A DNA stretch of 64,000 nucleotides from Streptomyces sp. NL15-2K (GTDB taxonomy: Bacteria; Actinomycetota; Actinomycetes; Streptomycetales; Streptomycetaceae): the NCBI RefSeq assembly GCF_030551255.1, contig NZ_CP130630.1, forward strand, positions 434,001 through 498,000, given 5' to 3'. Each line of letters begins with the position of its first letter. Positions within the stretch are counted from its first letter, which is position 1. Below the pieces are notes generated by a model. That model was not told the origin of the DNA. It made no database searches and saw only the letters and a program-made list of their open reading frames with translations. A program made the position numbers and the translations under genes. Of the stretch, positions 1 to 9,190 are shown piece by piece.

Positions 1-305
1 GGTTGCCGTACCCGCCGGCGTTCAACGCATCCGCGGCACCGCAGGCAGAACGCCGGATCGCGGAAGCGTTCGGCGCCGCGTCGGCCCTGGGAGGTCTGCA
101 GCGGCTGCGCGGTGCGGTGGAAGCGCCGAGGGCGCTGCGTGACCATGGGTTCGACGAGGCCGATATCGACGACGCCGTGCACGCGATCCTGGACGTGGTC
201 CCGGCGAAGAACCCATGCCCTGTGACTCCCGACAGTCTGCGGCGGCTGCTGCGAGCCGCGCGGCAAGGCGCGGACCCGCTCACGACGGACGGCCAGGAGA
301 GCTGA
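1..305 (+). CDS. Maleylacetate reductase, C-terminal part (runs off window start)
   Basis: The frame is open to the left edge, so only about the last 100 residues are seen. They contain an all-helical stretch with EAPRALRDHGFDEADIDDAV and a NPCPVT tail, as at the C-terminus of maleylacetate reductases of the iron-containing alcohol dehydrogenase superfamily. These enzymes reduce maleylacetate to 3-oxoadipate with NAD(P)H in hydroxyquinol, resorcinol and chloroaromatic catabolism. The metal and NAD sites would lie upstream, outside the window. The neighbours (hydrolases, remnants of a Rieske oxygenase and flavin monooxygenases) fit an aromatic-degradation setting. Family call good; activity unproven. 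Confidence 0.75.
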   Translation, partial: LPYPPAFNASAAPQAERRIAEAFGAASALGGLQRLRGAVEAPRALRDHGFDEADIDDAVHAILDVVPAKNPCPVTPDSLRRLLRAARQGADPLTTDGQES

Positions 306-457
306 GAGTTCTTCCGTCGGGCGGAATCCGTGTGGAGCGCGCAGTGCCGATCCATTTCAATCCTCTCAGTTGTCCTCCGTATGGCATGGCCGAACCTCGG
401 AGGCCCCATGCGAGCCGGTGGCCGAAGCCGATAGCCGGTCATCACAAAGGAGTGATC

Positions 458-1306
458 ATGTCCGCTGGTTCCACCCCGCTGATTTTCGTGCACGGCTACT
501 GGCACGGGTCCTGGTGCTGGAGTGAGGTCATCGCGCGTGTGGCGGCCAAGGGCCGCCCGGCGGTCGCGGTGGACCTGGCGGGGCACGGGCTCCGTGCCGG
601 CCGACCGCAGTGCCTCACCAGACGCCCGTTCGCCCCGGAGGCCGTGGCCACCGAGGTCTCGCCGGTCGCCGGGGTGAACCTCGACCAGGCCGGCGACCTG
701 CTCGTCTCCCAGATCAGGGAAGTCGGCCAGGGTGGGCCCGTCACGGTGGTCGCCCACAGCATGGGCGGGGCCGTGTTGACGCGGGCGGCGCAGCTGGCAC
801 CCGAGCTGGTGGCGCACGCGGTGTACCTGACCGCTTTCATGCCGCCCTCGGGCGTGCCAGCCATCGCCTGCGTGCAGATGCCCGAGAACGCGGGCGAGCT
901 GGTCGCACCATCTCTTCGGGCCGACCCCGCCGCGATCGGTGCCCTGCGGCTCGACATCGCGTCGGACGAACCCGCCTACCGTCAGCAACTGCGGGACGCG
1001 TTCTTCGGTGACGTCGATCCGGCTGTCGCGGACGCCGCCCTCATGCTGCTGTCCCCCGACGCTCCGGCCGGCATCGCGCTGGGGGCCACCACGCTGACTC
1101 ACGACGGCTGGGGCTCGGTACCCCGCACCTACGTCACCTGCGCCCGCGACATGGCCATCCGACCCGCTCTCCAGCAGAAGTTCATCAGCGACGCGGACGC
1201 GGCCTTCCCGGACAACCCGACCTCGGTGGTCGCGCTCGACTCCTCCCATTCGCCGTTCCTGTCGATGCCCGGGCAAGTGGCTGACATCGTCGCGAAGCTG
1301 GACTGA
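458..1306 (+). CDS. Alpha/beta hydrolase (esterase-like)
   Basis: A 282-residue single-domain alpha/beta hydrolase. It has an oxyanion-type HGYWHGSW motif near residues 12-19, the nucleophile elbow AHSMGG with Ser101, a likely acidic residue Asp231 in CARDMA, and the catalytic His264 in SSHSPF. This layout resembles the plant salicylate esterase/hydroxynitrile lyase-like branch, which cleaves small esters in the cytoplasm. The ATG at 458 is chosen because AAAGGAG lies 5 nt upstream; the frame stays open further upstream but without a comparable ribosome site or homology. No signal peptide is seen. It follows the maleylacetate reductase tail by about 150 bp and may share its transcript. The substrate cannot be read from the sequence. 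Confidence 0.8.
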   Translation: MSAGSTPLIFVHGYWHGSWCWSEVIARVAAKGRPAVAVDLAGHGLRAGRPQCLTRRPFAPEAVATEVSPVAGVNLDQAGDLLVSQIREVGQGGPVTVVAHSMGGAVLTRAAQLAPELVAHAVYLTAFMPPSGVPAIACVQMPENAGELVAPSLRADPAAIGALRLDIASDEPAYRQQLRDAFFGDVDPAVADAALMLLSPDAPAGIALGATTLTHDGWGSVPRTYVTCARDMAIRPALQQKFISDADAAFPDNPTSVVALDSSHSPFLSMPGQVADIVAKLD

Positions 1307-1522
1307 CCGACCTGGCCCGCAAGCCACGGTCGGCGACGCAACCCACCTTGCTCGCCAACCGGGGCTGCCACCGCACGGACGTCGGCGTTGTTCCCTTTCT
1401 CCTCTTGCACCCTGCCAGGCCTCGGCGTGGGTGCGTGCGGCACGGCCCGGTCGGCCTGGCTGCCTGTGGCGGGAGCAGGGTGAGACCGGCCGGGCGGATG
1501 GGAGGGGGCGGCTCCGTCGGCC

Positions 1523-1700
1523 TCAGTAGCTCCGGTCGATCCACTCTGCGAGATGCGGAGCCTCGGGGCCGACGGTGGTGAGCTCTCCGTGGCCTGTTCG
1601 GACCACCGTTTCCAGGGGCAGCAGCAGACGGTCGCGGATGGAGCGGATGATCGTCGGAAAGTCGGAGTACGACCGCCTGGTGGCTCCCGGACACTGACGC
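1523..1700 (-). pseudogene. MBL-fold hydrolase, C-terminal remnant
   Basis: About 55 codons resemble the end of metallo-beta-lactamase-fold (glyoxalase II-like) hydrolases: SYSDFPTIIRSIRDRLL, then TVVRTGHGELTT, where the HG pair would supply the last metal ligand, and AEWIDRSY before the stop. The upstream metal-binding HxHxDH motif is absent in every frame, so the gene is 5'-truncated. The flanks 1307-1522 and 1701-1755 show nothing recognisable. Confidence 0.55.
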
Positions 1701-1755
1701 CCCCAGCGCGGATTGACCAAGGGCGGCGTGCGACACCCGGCGTATCAACGGCGCA

Positions 1756-2649
1756 TCACGCGCTGAGTGCGGTGCGCAGGGTGGCGGCCATCAGCTCGAT
1801 GGCCTCCTTGCCGACCTGCACCGGGCCGGTGTGTGTGAAGTAGTGGTCGACGCCCTCGAAGACGCGGTGGGTGACCGGGACGCCCACGGCGTCCAGGGCC
1901 TTGGCGTAGGCGTCGCCCTCGTCGCGCAGGCGATCGTTCTCCGCGGTGATGACCAAGGCGGGCGGCAGTCCGGCGAGGTCGTCGGCCAGCGCGGGAGAGA
2001 CGAAGGGGTCGGCACGGTCGGCCGGGTCCGGGACGTAGGCGGCCGTGAAGACCCGCATGATCTGGGGGCTGAGCAGCGGCTTGGCGAGGGGCGACAGCTT
2101 GGCTGCGGGATCGGTGACCATGTCGAGCGGCGCGGAGTCGAGGATCTGGAGTCGCGGTGAGAAGGCGCTTCGGTCACGGGCCAGTCGGCACACGGCGGCG
2201 GTCAGGTTGGCCCCGGCGCTGTGTCCGCCCACGGCGAGTCGCGAGCCGTCCCAGTTGTTGGCGGGGCCGTTCTCGGCGACCCACGCGGTGACGTCGTAGG
2301 CCTGGGTGACGGGTGCGGGGAACGGCCGCTGCGGGGCGACGGCGTAGTCCACGTTGATCACGACGCAGTCGGCCGTGGCGGCTATGTAGCGGCAGATGTG
2401 GTCGTCCTGCTCGGGGCGGCCGACGACGAAGCCACCGCCGTGGAAGTTGACGTACACCGGGGCGGGAGTGCCGGTGGTGGCAGACGGGCGGTAGACGGTG
2501 CAGTTCACCGGTCCGGCGCCGGTCTCCACCCGGAGAGGCTCCGTGTGCTTCGGGATGTCGGTGAAGCGCAGGTCCTTGTGCACGCGGGAGATCATGCCGC
2601 CGAGCAGCAACTGGATCCCTCTGGCCTGGATTCTGGGGCTGAACGCCAT
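1756..2649 (-). CDS. HSL-family alpha/beta hydrolase (esterase/lipase)
   Basis: A 297-residue member of the hormone-sensitive-lipase (alpha/beta hydrolase fold-3, bacterial family IV) group. The oxyanion motif HGGGF starts at His70. The nucleophile motif GHSAGAN carries Ser144. The triad is completed by the Asp in AENDRLRD and the His in EGVDHYF. These are cytoplasmic carboxylesterases of small acyl or aryl esters; no signal peptide is visible. The start has GGAGG 6 nt upstream of the ATG. It points away from the TetR gene next door and could be one of its targets, which is inference only. Confidence 0.88.
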   Translation of the reverse strand: MAFSPRIQARGIQLLLGGMISRVHKDLRFTDIPKHTEPLRVETGAGPVNCTVYRPSATTGTPAPVYVNFHGGGFVVGRPEQDDHICRYIAATADCVVINVDYAVAPQRPFPAPVTQAYDVTAWVAENGPANNWDGSRLAVGGHSAGANLTAAVCRLARDRSAFSPRLQILDSAPLDMVTDPAAKLSPLAKPLLSPQIMRVFTAAYVPDPADRADPFVSPALADDLAGLPPALVITAENDRLRDEGDAYAKALDAVGVPVTHRVFEGVDHYFTHTGPVQVGKEAIELMAATLRTALSA

Positions 2650-2749
2650 TGCTCGCCTCCGGTCACTACAACCTTAAACTAACAGGATTCCTGATGATGG
2701 CCCATAGCCTTGCGGTGCGCAACGGCGAGCCCGCCCATCCCGAACGGAA

Positions 2750-2935
2750 GTGGCGGGCGAAGGAGAAAGTGGGGGGTCCGCCTGACCGGAGCCCCACCCT
2801 CCCCGGTCCCCTGCTTCTTCCGGCGGAACAGCCAGTCCCGGAAGCCCTCGATCGAGTAGGCGATCCGCCAGGTGTTGACGTGGTTGGCGCCGCTGCTCTC
2901 CGTCTGACTGTCGGGAACCACGGCGCCTCGGCGAT
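2750..2935 (-). pseudogene. Esterase/depolymerase C-terminal remnant
   Basis: A short minus-strand stretch reads NHVNTWRIAYSIEGFRDWL, resembling the last catalytic-His region and C-terminal helix of secreted esterases of the feruloyl esterase/polyhydroxybutyrate depolymerase type. The nucleophile half is missing. Just upstream, in another frame, about 45 codons (ELEAWQADWVDTLADEGAQ) start near the TetR stop and fit nothing I recognise. The segment looks like recombined debris between two intact genes. Confidence 0.35.
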
Positions 2936-3038
2936 CTCGGCTGCTGTCGACTCGCCGCTCCACACGGCCCGGCTGATCTGCGCGCCCTCGTCCGCGAGGG
3001 TGTCCACCCAGTCCGCCTGCCAGGCCTCGAGTTCAGCT

Positions 3039-3704
3039 TCAGTGGCGCCCTGCCGCACCCGTGGCGAGCAGCCCGTTGACCACGATCTCCGCCAGTGACT
3101 CCGCCGTGGCCGTGAGCTGCTCCGGCGAGGTGGGCACGGGCCTGCCCATGCGCCGAGCCAGAGGCCCCTCCACAATTCCCGAGACGGGAGGGATGACGGC
3201 GAAGAACAGCACATCCATCGGAATGGGCGCGATGCGTCCGGAGGCGACGAGCCGCTCGATGCTCGGGACAACGAGCTGCAGGGTCGGAGCGATGTAGCGC
3301 TCGTACAGGTAGTCCAACCGCTCGGTGTCCCGGGACAGCTCGTCGAGCATGATCCGATCCATCCGCGGTGTGTCCACCGCGGTCAGGTAGAAGCCGGTGA
3401 TGAACTGCCGCAGACGCTCGGCGTCGTCGAGCGAGGGATCCACCTGTGGCAGACGCGCCAGCTGCGCCTCCAGCGCGGAGTCCACCACCGCGCGCCAGAA
3501 GGCCAGCTTGGACCCGTAGCGGTCGTTGATGAAGTTGTGGCTCACGCCCAGGCGGCGGGCCAGCTCGCGTGCGGAAGCCCGCTCGTAGCCCAGCTCCGCG
3601 AACGTCTCGAGCCCTCGTTGCAGGATGTTCTCCTCCTCAGGCACCGCGGGAGTACCCGCGCCGGGGCGCCCCGGCCGTCGAGTGAATTCGGCTCTTGCTC
3701 CCAC
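3039..3704 (-). CDS. TetR/AcrR-family transcriptional regulator
   Basis: A 221-residue repressor. The N-terminal helix-turn-helix is clear (FAELGYERASARELARRLG, then VSHNFINDRYGSKLAFW), followed by a helical ligand-binding domain ending VVNGLLATG. The GTG at 3704 is preferred because GGAGG lies 5 nt upstream; a longer ATG-started version from 3782 would add basic, unstructured residues. It is divergent from the MpaB-type oxygenase gene. Two TGACA-NN-TGTCA palindromes lie in the shared gap, so it probably represses itself and that oxygenase gene. The ligand is unknown. Confidence 0.85.
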   Translation of the reverse strand: MGARAEFTRRPGRPGAGTPAVPEEENILQRGLETFAELGYERASARELARRLGVSHNFINDRYGSKLAFWRAVVDSALEAQLARLPQVDPSLDDAERLRQFITGFYLTAVDTPRMDRIMLDELSRDTERLDYLYERYIAPTLQLVVPSIERLVASGRIAPIPMDVLFFAVIPPVSGIVEGPLARRMGRPVPTSPEQLTATAESLAEIVVNGLLATGAAGRH

Positions 3705-3807
3705 TGCTGCCTCCAAGACTGCTTGCTTGCGCCGGCATGGCCTGCCTTGCCTGCGTCCCGACAGGTGCTGCCAGGCGGCCATCTCGTGAATGCACCAACA
3801 GCTTACT

Positions 3808-3845
3808 TGACACCTGTCAGAATGAAGCTAATCTGACAGTTGTCA
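3808..3845. promoter_or_regulatory. Paired TGACA-NN-TGTCA operators (likely TetR sites)
   Basis: TGACACCTGTCA at 3808-3819 and TGACAGTTGTCA at 3834-3845 share identical 5-bp arms. Their centres are 26 bp apart, about 2.5 helical turns. They sit between the divergent TetR gene (start 3704) and the oxygenase gene (start 3980), where an autoregulatory TetR operator is expected. Seen directly; the assignment to this TetR is inference. Confidence 0.65.
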
Positions 3846-3979
3846 GAGAGCACCTCCTGGTGCAGCGAAGTGACTTGAGCAGCCGCTTTCCGCAGGACTG
3901 AACAGCGCCGATCGGCGCACGAGCACGTCTCCCCCAACTAGCGGCCGGACCGCCGCATCCGCTCGAAAGTGAGAGCCCC

Positions 3980-5192
3980 ATGGACGCGAACCACACACTG
4001 CGCAAGGCCCCCGAGCGTGTGGGCGGCCTGGAGGCGGCCCGCCGTCGGCACGGCGCCAAGGCCGACCATGTGGTGACCCTGCTCACCGCCGGGGATCCCC
4101 TCGCCGATGCCGTCATCGCCGAACTGGACGTCTACGGCCCGCAGGCCCGGCGTGCCCTCGACGCGGGCCTCAGGCACGGCCTGGCGAGTCTTGGCCAACA
4201 GCCCCCCCGCGGCCATCGCCGCGCTGCTGAGGCAACTGGAGGCCACCCCTTCCTGGGCGGACCCGCTGACGCTGCACAGGGGCGATGTCGTGAGCCTGTC
4301 CGTGCCCTCCATGTGGTTCGGGCTCTGCTCGACCACCGGCGCGCTCGCGCACAGCTACGCCTCCCCGGCCACCGCACGGCTGCTGGCCGGAACAGGCAGG
4401 CCGGCGGACCTGGCCGCACGCCGGCTCGCGGAGACCGGGGTGTGGGCGCGCCAGACCATACGGCCGGGAGGGCTGCTGCGCGGACGACCGGGGTACCTGG
4501 CCACCGTGGAGGTCCGGCTGGCCCATGCCCGTATGCGGGCCACGACCCTCACGGACTGGGACAGGGGCGCCCGGGGCCTGCCGGTCGGTCAGCTCGACAT
4601 GGCCCGTACCTGGCTCGGCTTCACCCTCATCGCCTTCCAGGCCCTGACGGCCGTCGGCATCGACATCACTGACGAGGAGGAGCACTACCTCTACCAGTAC
4701 TGGTCGTACGTCGCTCATCTCCTGGGGCTCGACGAAAGCCTTCACAAGGACGTGGTCGACCACGCCGGCGCCCGCCGACTGCAGGACCTGCTGGACGCCA
4801 CGACGGACGCACCCGACGAGAATTCGACCGCGCTGACCGCCGCCATGGTCGGCGCACAGGCCCACGCGATGGCCGACGCGCCGGGCGCCGTCCTGTCCGA
4901 GGAACAACTGCGCCACCTCATCCACAGCGTGCTCCGCCGGGCCTTCGGGGAGGAGTGGGCAGACCGCCTGGGCATCCCCGGCGTCCCCGCCGCGACCGAT
5001 CTCATGCCTCTGATCAGCCACCTCAATCGCCAGGCCCACTACTGGCAGACCTACTCCCCCACCTCGGCCCACGAAGCTCGCCGCCGGGCGCTGGAGGGAC
5101 CCGCGCCCGAACTGAAGGCGGCCGTCCTTCCCTGTGACACCTCTTGCCGTCGTCACGCGGGAGCCGTCCGCCCGAGCGTCTGGGCGGCCTGA
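3980..5192 (+). pseudogene. MpaB/Lcp-type (DUF2236) oxygenase, frameshifted
   Basis: A start at 3980 reads MDANHTLRKAPERVGG and the N-terminal helices. The frame is lost in a run of seven C at 4202-4208. Removing one C restores QQPPAAIAALLRQLE and the rest of the protein to 5192, about 400 residues in all. The rebuilt product has features of the MPAB/Lcp catalytic domain: GDVVSLSVPSMWFGLCSTTG, GALAHSYASPATARLL, RRLAETGVWARQT, and a long helical bundle. Relatives are heme oxygenases such as latex-clearing protein or mycophenolate-pathway MpaB. The gene is divergent from a TetR behind the paired operators. Homopolymer breaks can be sequencing errors or phase-variable sites; otherwise it is a pseudogene. 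Confidence 0.7.
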
Positions 5193-5398
5193 TCACCCTT
5201 CCCGCCGCAGCGCGCGGCCGACGGTGGCCGGCTCCGGGAATGCATGTCCCGCTCATCCGCGCGCCCCACCTCGCCGAGCAGTGACGGTCGGCGCCCCGGT
5301 TACCTACCGCATCACGTGACGAGCTCCAACGACGCAGCCGTCCGGCTCCGCACCACTGAACCTCCCATCCCCTTGACCTTTCTCATGGAGACCTCGTC

Positions 5399-6907
5399 AT
5401 GTCCAGTAGCCCCGTAGAAACGGCCGACACGGCCACCGTGTCCACCCTCCCGTCCGCTGACACACCACCACGTCACCGCTGGTGGATCCTCGCCGTCATC
5501 GGCATGGCCCAGCTCATGGTCGTGCTGGACGCGACGATCGTGAACATCGCCCTGCCCTCCGCGCAGAAGGACCTGGGCTTCTCCGACGGTGACCGGCAGT
5601 GGGTCGTCACCGCCTACGCCCTCGCCTTCGGCAGCCTGCTCCTGCTCGGCGGCCGTATAGGCGACCTGTTCGGCCGCAAGATGACCTTCCTGGTCGGCCT
5701 GGTCGGCTTCGCCGGCGCTTCCGCCCTCGGTGGCGCCGCGACCAGCTTCGAGATGCTCATCGTCGCGCGGGCCGGGCAGGGTGTGTTCGGCGCGCTGCTC
5801 GCCCCGGCCGCGCTGGCCCTGCTGACCACGACCTTCACGGACGCCAAGGAACGCGCCAAGGCCTTCGGCGTCTACGGTGCCATCGCCGGCGCCGGCGGCG
5901 CCATCGGCCTGCTCCTCGGCGGCCTGCTCACCGAGTACGCCGACTGGCGCTGGACCCTCTACGTCAACCTCGTCTTCGCCGCCGTCGCCTTCGTCGGCGG
6001 TGTCCTCCTGCTCCAGCGCACCACCCGCGACAAGAGCGCAACGCTCGACATCCCCGGCGCCCTGCTCGTCGGCGGCGGCCTGTTCGCTTTGGTCTACGGC
6101 TTCTCCAACGCCGAAAGTCACGACTGGAGCTCCCCGCAGACCTGGGGGTGGCTGGCCGCCGGAGCCGTGCTGCTCGCCGCGTTCACCTGGTGGCAGACCC
6201 GCTCCACCCACCCCCTGCTCCCCCTGCGGGTCCTGCTCGACCGCAACCGCGGCGCCTCCTTCATCTCCGTGCTGATCAGCGGCGCCGGCATGTTCGGTGT
6301 CTTCCTCTTCCTCACCTACTACCTGCAGCAGAGCCTGGGCTACACCCCCGTCGAGACCGGGCTCGCCTTCCTGCCCATGACCGCCACGCTCATGATCGGC
6401 GCCACCCTCGCCACCAGCGTGCTGATCCCCCGCCTCGGCCCCAAGCCGGTGGTCCCGCTCGGCATGGGCCTGGCCGCCGCCGGCATGGTCTGGCTGACCG
6501 GCCTCGACCTCAGCAGCAGCTACACCACACACGTCCTGCCGCCGCTGCTGGTGGCGGGCCTCGGCCTCGGCCTGGTGATCGCCCCGGCCATGAGCCTGGC
6601 CGTCGACGGCGTGGACGCCGAGCACTCCGGTGTCGCCTCCGCCACCGTCAACGCCATGCAACAGGTCGGCGGCTCGATCGGCACGGCTCTGCTCAACACC
6701 CTCGCCACCAGCGCCGCCGCCGACTACCTCGTGGGCAAGGACCCCAAGGACCCTGCCGTCCAGGCCCAGGCCGGCCTGGAGGCCTACTCCACCGCCTACT
6801 GGTGGTCGGCCGTCTTCTTCGCCGTCGGCCTGGTCGCCAGCGTGGTCCTCTACCGACGCGGCGTACCCGCCACCGACCCCGACGCGGCGCCCGTCGTCCA
6901 CATGTGA
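5399..6907 (+). CDS. DHA2-family MFS multidrug efflux transporter
   Basis: A 502-residue membrane protein with about 14 hydrophobic segments, typical of the drug:H+ antiporter-2 (EmrB/QacA) group. MVVLDATIVNIALP in TM1 is the family signature, and GGRIGDLFGRK is motif A after TM2. The first 25 residues are a hydrophilic cytoplasmic tail. GGAGA lies 9 nt before the ATG. The gene is intact and of usual length. It would export lipophilic toxins with proton exchange. A strong open frame on the opposite strand (5312-7147) is a GC-bias shadow. Confidence 0.92.
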   Translation: MSSSPVETADTATVSTLPSADTPPRHRWWILAVIGMAQLMVVLDATIVNIALPSAQKDLGFSDGDRQWVVTAYALAFGSLLLLGGRIGDLFGRKMTFLVGLVGFAGASALGGAATSFEMLIVARAGQGVFGALLAPAALALLTTTFTDAKERAKAFGVYGAIAGAGGAIGLLLGGLLTEYADWRWTLYVNLVFAAVAFVGGVLLLQRTTRDKSATLDIPGALLVGGGLFALVYGFSNAESHDWSSPQTWGWLAAGAVLLAAFTWWQTRSTHPLLPLRVLLDRNRGASFISVLISGAGMFGVFLFLTYYLQQSLGYTPVETGLAFLPMTATLMIGATLATSVLIPRLGPKPVVPLGMGLAAAGMVWLTGLDLSSSYTTHVLPPLLVAGLGLGLVIAPAMSLAVDGVDAEHSGVASATVNAMQQVGGSIGTALLNTLATSAAADYLVGKDPKDPAVQAQAGLEAYSTAYWWSAVFFAVGLVASVVLYRRGVPATDPDAAPVVHM

Positions 6908-6959
6908 TCCGCAGCAGCCTCCACGAGAACCCCCACCACACTCGACCTCCAGAGAGAAC

Positions 6960-7985
6960 TCCCAGGAAAGCACCACGCGTACCAGGCTCGGCGTCGCCAT
7001 CACAACCGTCACCGCCACCGCACTGCTCGGTGCGGCCGTCCTGCCCACCGCCCAGGCCGCGGAACAATACAAGGACAGCCGCACCACCCGCGTCGTCAAC
7101 GCGGGGATCCCGACCACGGTCGCCCGGACGCCGACCTCGCCGCCCACACCCTGACCTCCGACCCCGCGGACAGCGAGTCGATCTTCGCCACCAGCTGGGT
7201 GAGGGCGGCGGCCACGACTTCGGGATCACGCTGAGTACGGCGACGTTCCCCAACACAGGCCAGCACGTCATAAGCGTCGGCGTCACCGATGTCACCACCG
7301 GCTGGTTCAAGGAGTACCAGGTCCCGGTCGCCACGAAGAACCTGGACTGGGCCAAGACCGGACTCGACATCAAGACGCCCGACATCACCTGGAAGGGCAC
7401 CACGCAGAACATGTCGGTGAAGGCGAGCACGCCGTGGGGCTCCCTCGACCTCCAGCTCAAGGCCAAGGGACCGGCCCTGAAGGCGGCCGGCACCGGATCC
7501 TTCCCCCTGTACGGCAAGACGAACTACGAGTACGCCCTGCCGTCCATGCAGACCACTGGCACTCTCTCCGTCCAGAACAAGAACTACAAGGTGTCCGGGG
7601 AGACCTGACTGAACCGGCAGTGGGGCCCTGTCGACATCAACGACACCTCCATGCGCTGGACCTGGATGCCCATCCGCCTCCCGGGCGGCGACAAGCTCCT
7701 GGTGTGGGACTCCGTCAACAGCAAGGGGGAGAACGCCTGGGCCACGGTCATGCACCCGGACGGCTCCTACGAACTGGCGGCGGTCAAGCCACTCGACGAG
7801 GGCGCCCACCGGATCTGGACCAGCCCCACCAGCGGCAACGCCTACCCCACCCGCTGGAGCATCGACATCCCCGCGCTCAACACGCACCTCTCCGTACGCG
7901 TCACAGGCACCGACGCCCAGGAATTCGCGAGAAGGTCAGCGGACTGACCTACGCCGAGATGGTCGGCCACTGGCCCTCCTCCTGA
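6960..7985 (+). pseudogene. Secreted lipocalin-like (AttH/CrtC-type) protein, decayed
   Basis: Around 6975-7090 one frame encodes a signal peptide (TRTRLGVAITTVTATALL, cleavage near AQAAEQ), but with no clear start codon. The frame changes near 7140-7190. Then follow GGGHDFGITLSTATF, VGVTDVTTGWFKEYQ and WGSLDLQLKAKGPALKA. TGA at 7606-7608 replaces the expected Trp codon of an ETWLNRQWGP-like motif. Reading resumes in the same frame with MRWTWMPIRLPGGDKLLVWD, and a last frame change near 7920 gives KVSGLTYAEMVGHWP. The pieces resemble exported lipocalin-like proteins of the AttH/hydroxyneurosporene-synthase superfamily. At least three lesions make it nonfunctional. It follows the MFS exporter by about 50 bp. 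The gap 7986-8254 shows nothing recognisable. Confidence 0.6.
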
Positions 7986-8254
7986 CACCGTCGCCCACCC
8001 GGCACCGGAAGGTGCCGATGCCCGCCGCCGCGACCGGCCACTTGGGAGACACTTGCTCCCCCGCCACGCCGACGCCGCCCAGTACGGCACTACTGGAGCG
8101 CCAACAAGCTTTGTTCGCCGGGACTGTCGGCGGCGCACCGCTCTCCGTGGTCAGGCAATACATCGAACAGAGAGCTGTCCCGCGTGAGGATCGCCCGGCT
8201 CCGCCGGGAACAGCCTGCAGCCGGGTTGAAGCCGGCAAGACTTCGACAGTTCAC

Positions 8255-8668
8255 TCAGGGGCTCCCGGCTGACTGCTCGGCCCAGATGGTCTTGCCGGTC
8301 GAGGTGTATCGGGTTCCCCAACGGTCGGTGAGCTCAGCGACGAGAAACAAACCTCGGCCTCCCCCGTCATTCAGCTGAGCCAGACGCAAGTGAGGCGAGG
8401 TGCTGCTCCCGTCGGAGACCTCGCAGATCAGGGGGTCGTCTTTGATCAGCCGTAGCCGGATCGGGCCGGTGGCGTACCGGATCGCATTGGTGACCAGTTC
8501 ACTGACCACCAGTTCTGTCGTGAACGCCGCCTCCTCCAGCCCCCAGGTGGCAAGCCGCTCACCCACCTGTCTGCGGGTCTCAGCCACGGCGGCGGGGTCA
8601 TCGGCCACCTCCCAGGAGGCGACGTGGTCACGGTCCAGGACCTGGGTGCAGGCGATGAGCTGCGCGAG
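8255..8668 (-). pseudogene. C-terminal ATPase module of a SpoIIE/PP2C regulator, 5'-truncated
   Basis: The frame reads back only to a TGA at 8669-8671. It contains the linker VLDRDHVASWEV and then a GHKL (anti-sigma RsbW/SpoIIAB-like) kinase fold: TTELVVSELVTNAIRYA is the N-box, PLICEVSDGSS is the G1 region, and GGGRGLFLVAELTDRWG is the G2 region. In Streptomyces this module closes long PAS/GAF-PP2C-ATPase proteins controlling stress sigma factors. The phosphatase half is missing, with an IS21-type end about 60 bp away. A shorter product could start at 8608 and still hold the nucleotide fold, so residual function is possible. Confidence 0.7.
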
Positions 8669-8730
8669 TCATCCCTCCCGGCGTGTATCCCCAGAGCTTC
8701 TGTGCACCGGCGCTCCAGCAGGTCGCCCTG

Positions 8731-9190
8731 TGTCGGCGGTCGTTGAACCTGGACCCCTTTGGGGTCGGTGACTTTTGACCCCGCCTGTGCAATTGTTCAC
8801 CCGGTTGCCGCGCTCGGTGTGCGGCCGATGTCGCGGTCTTTGAGCCGGTAGGAGTCTCCCTTCAAGGAGAGCACATCGGCGTGACGGACGAGACGGTCGA
8901 TCATGGCGGCGGCGACGGTGTCGTCGCCGAAGTCCTCTCCCCAGCGTCCGAACGTCGAACGGGATGTAGCCGACCTCATCGATCACCAGAACGGGGACGC
9001 GCGCGAGACGGAGGAGTTCCTCCTGGAGTTTTCCGGTGCTATGGGCGGCGGCCAGGCGGTCGACTCACTGGGAGGCGGTGGCGAACGCGACGCGGTGCCC
9101 GGCCTGGCAGGCACGGATGCCCAAAGCGATGGCCAGCTCCTCGCCCGCACCCGAGTGTTCGACCGGTCCCAGGTGGTCCCATGGGACCAC
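8731..9190 (-). mobile_element. IS21-family end and IstB remnant
   Basis: An IS21-type terminus starts at 8731 with TGTCGGCGGTCGTTGAAC and contains a GACCCC/GGGGTC inverted segment. Minus-strand fragments of the IstB AAA+ helper ATPase follow: ELAIALGIRACQAGHRVAFA, VPVLVIDEVGYIPFD (Walker B), FGDDTVAAAMIDRLV and SLKGDSYRLKDRD, stopping at 8797. A Trp codon before VDRLAAAHSTGK is now TGA, about 30 codons are deleted after GYIPFD, and the P-loop is degenerate. IstA is absent, so the element is dead. Confidence 0.75.

Noticed and set aside
5312..7147. A 611-codon open frame on the minus strand
   Set aside because: It is antisense to the intact DHA2 exporter and is made of low-complexity Gly/Glu/Asp/Val sequence, a GC-bias shadow with no domain motifs.
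8255..8608. A stand-alone RsbW-like anti-sigma kinase
   Set aside because: The frame and homology continue upstream of the internal ATG into the linker of a SpoIIE-ATPase protein, so it is a truncated tail, though residual function is not excluded.
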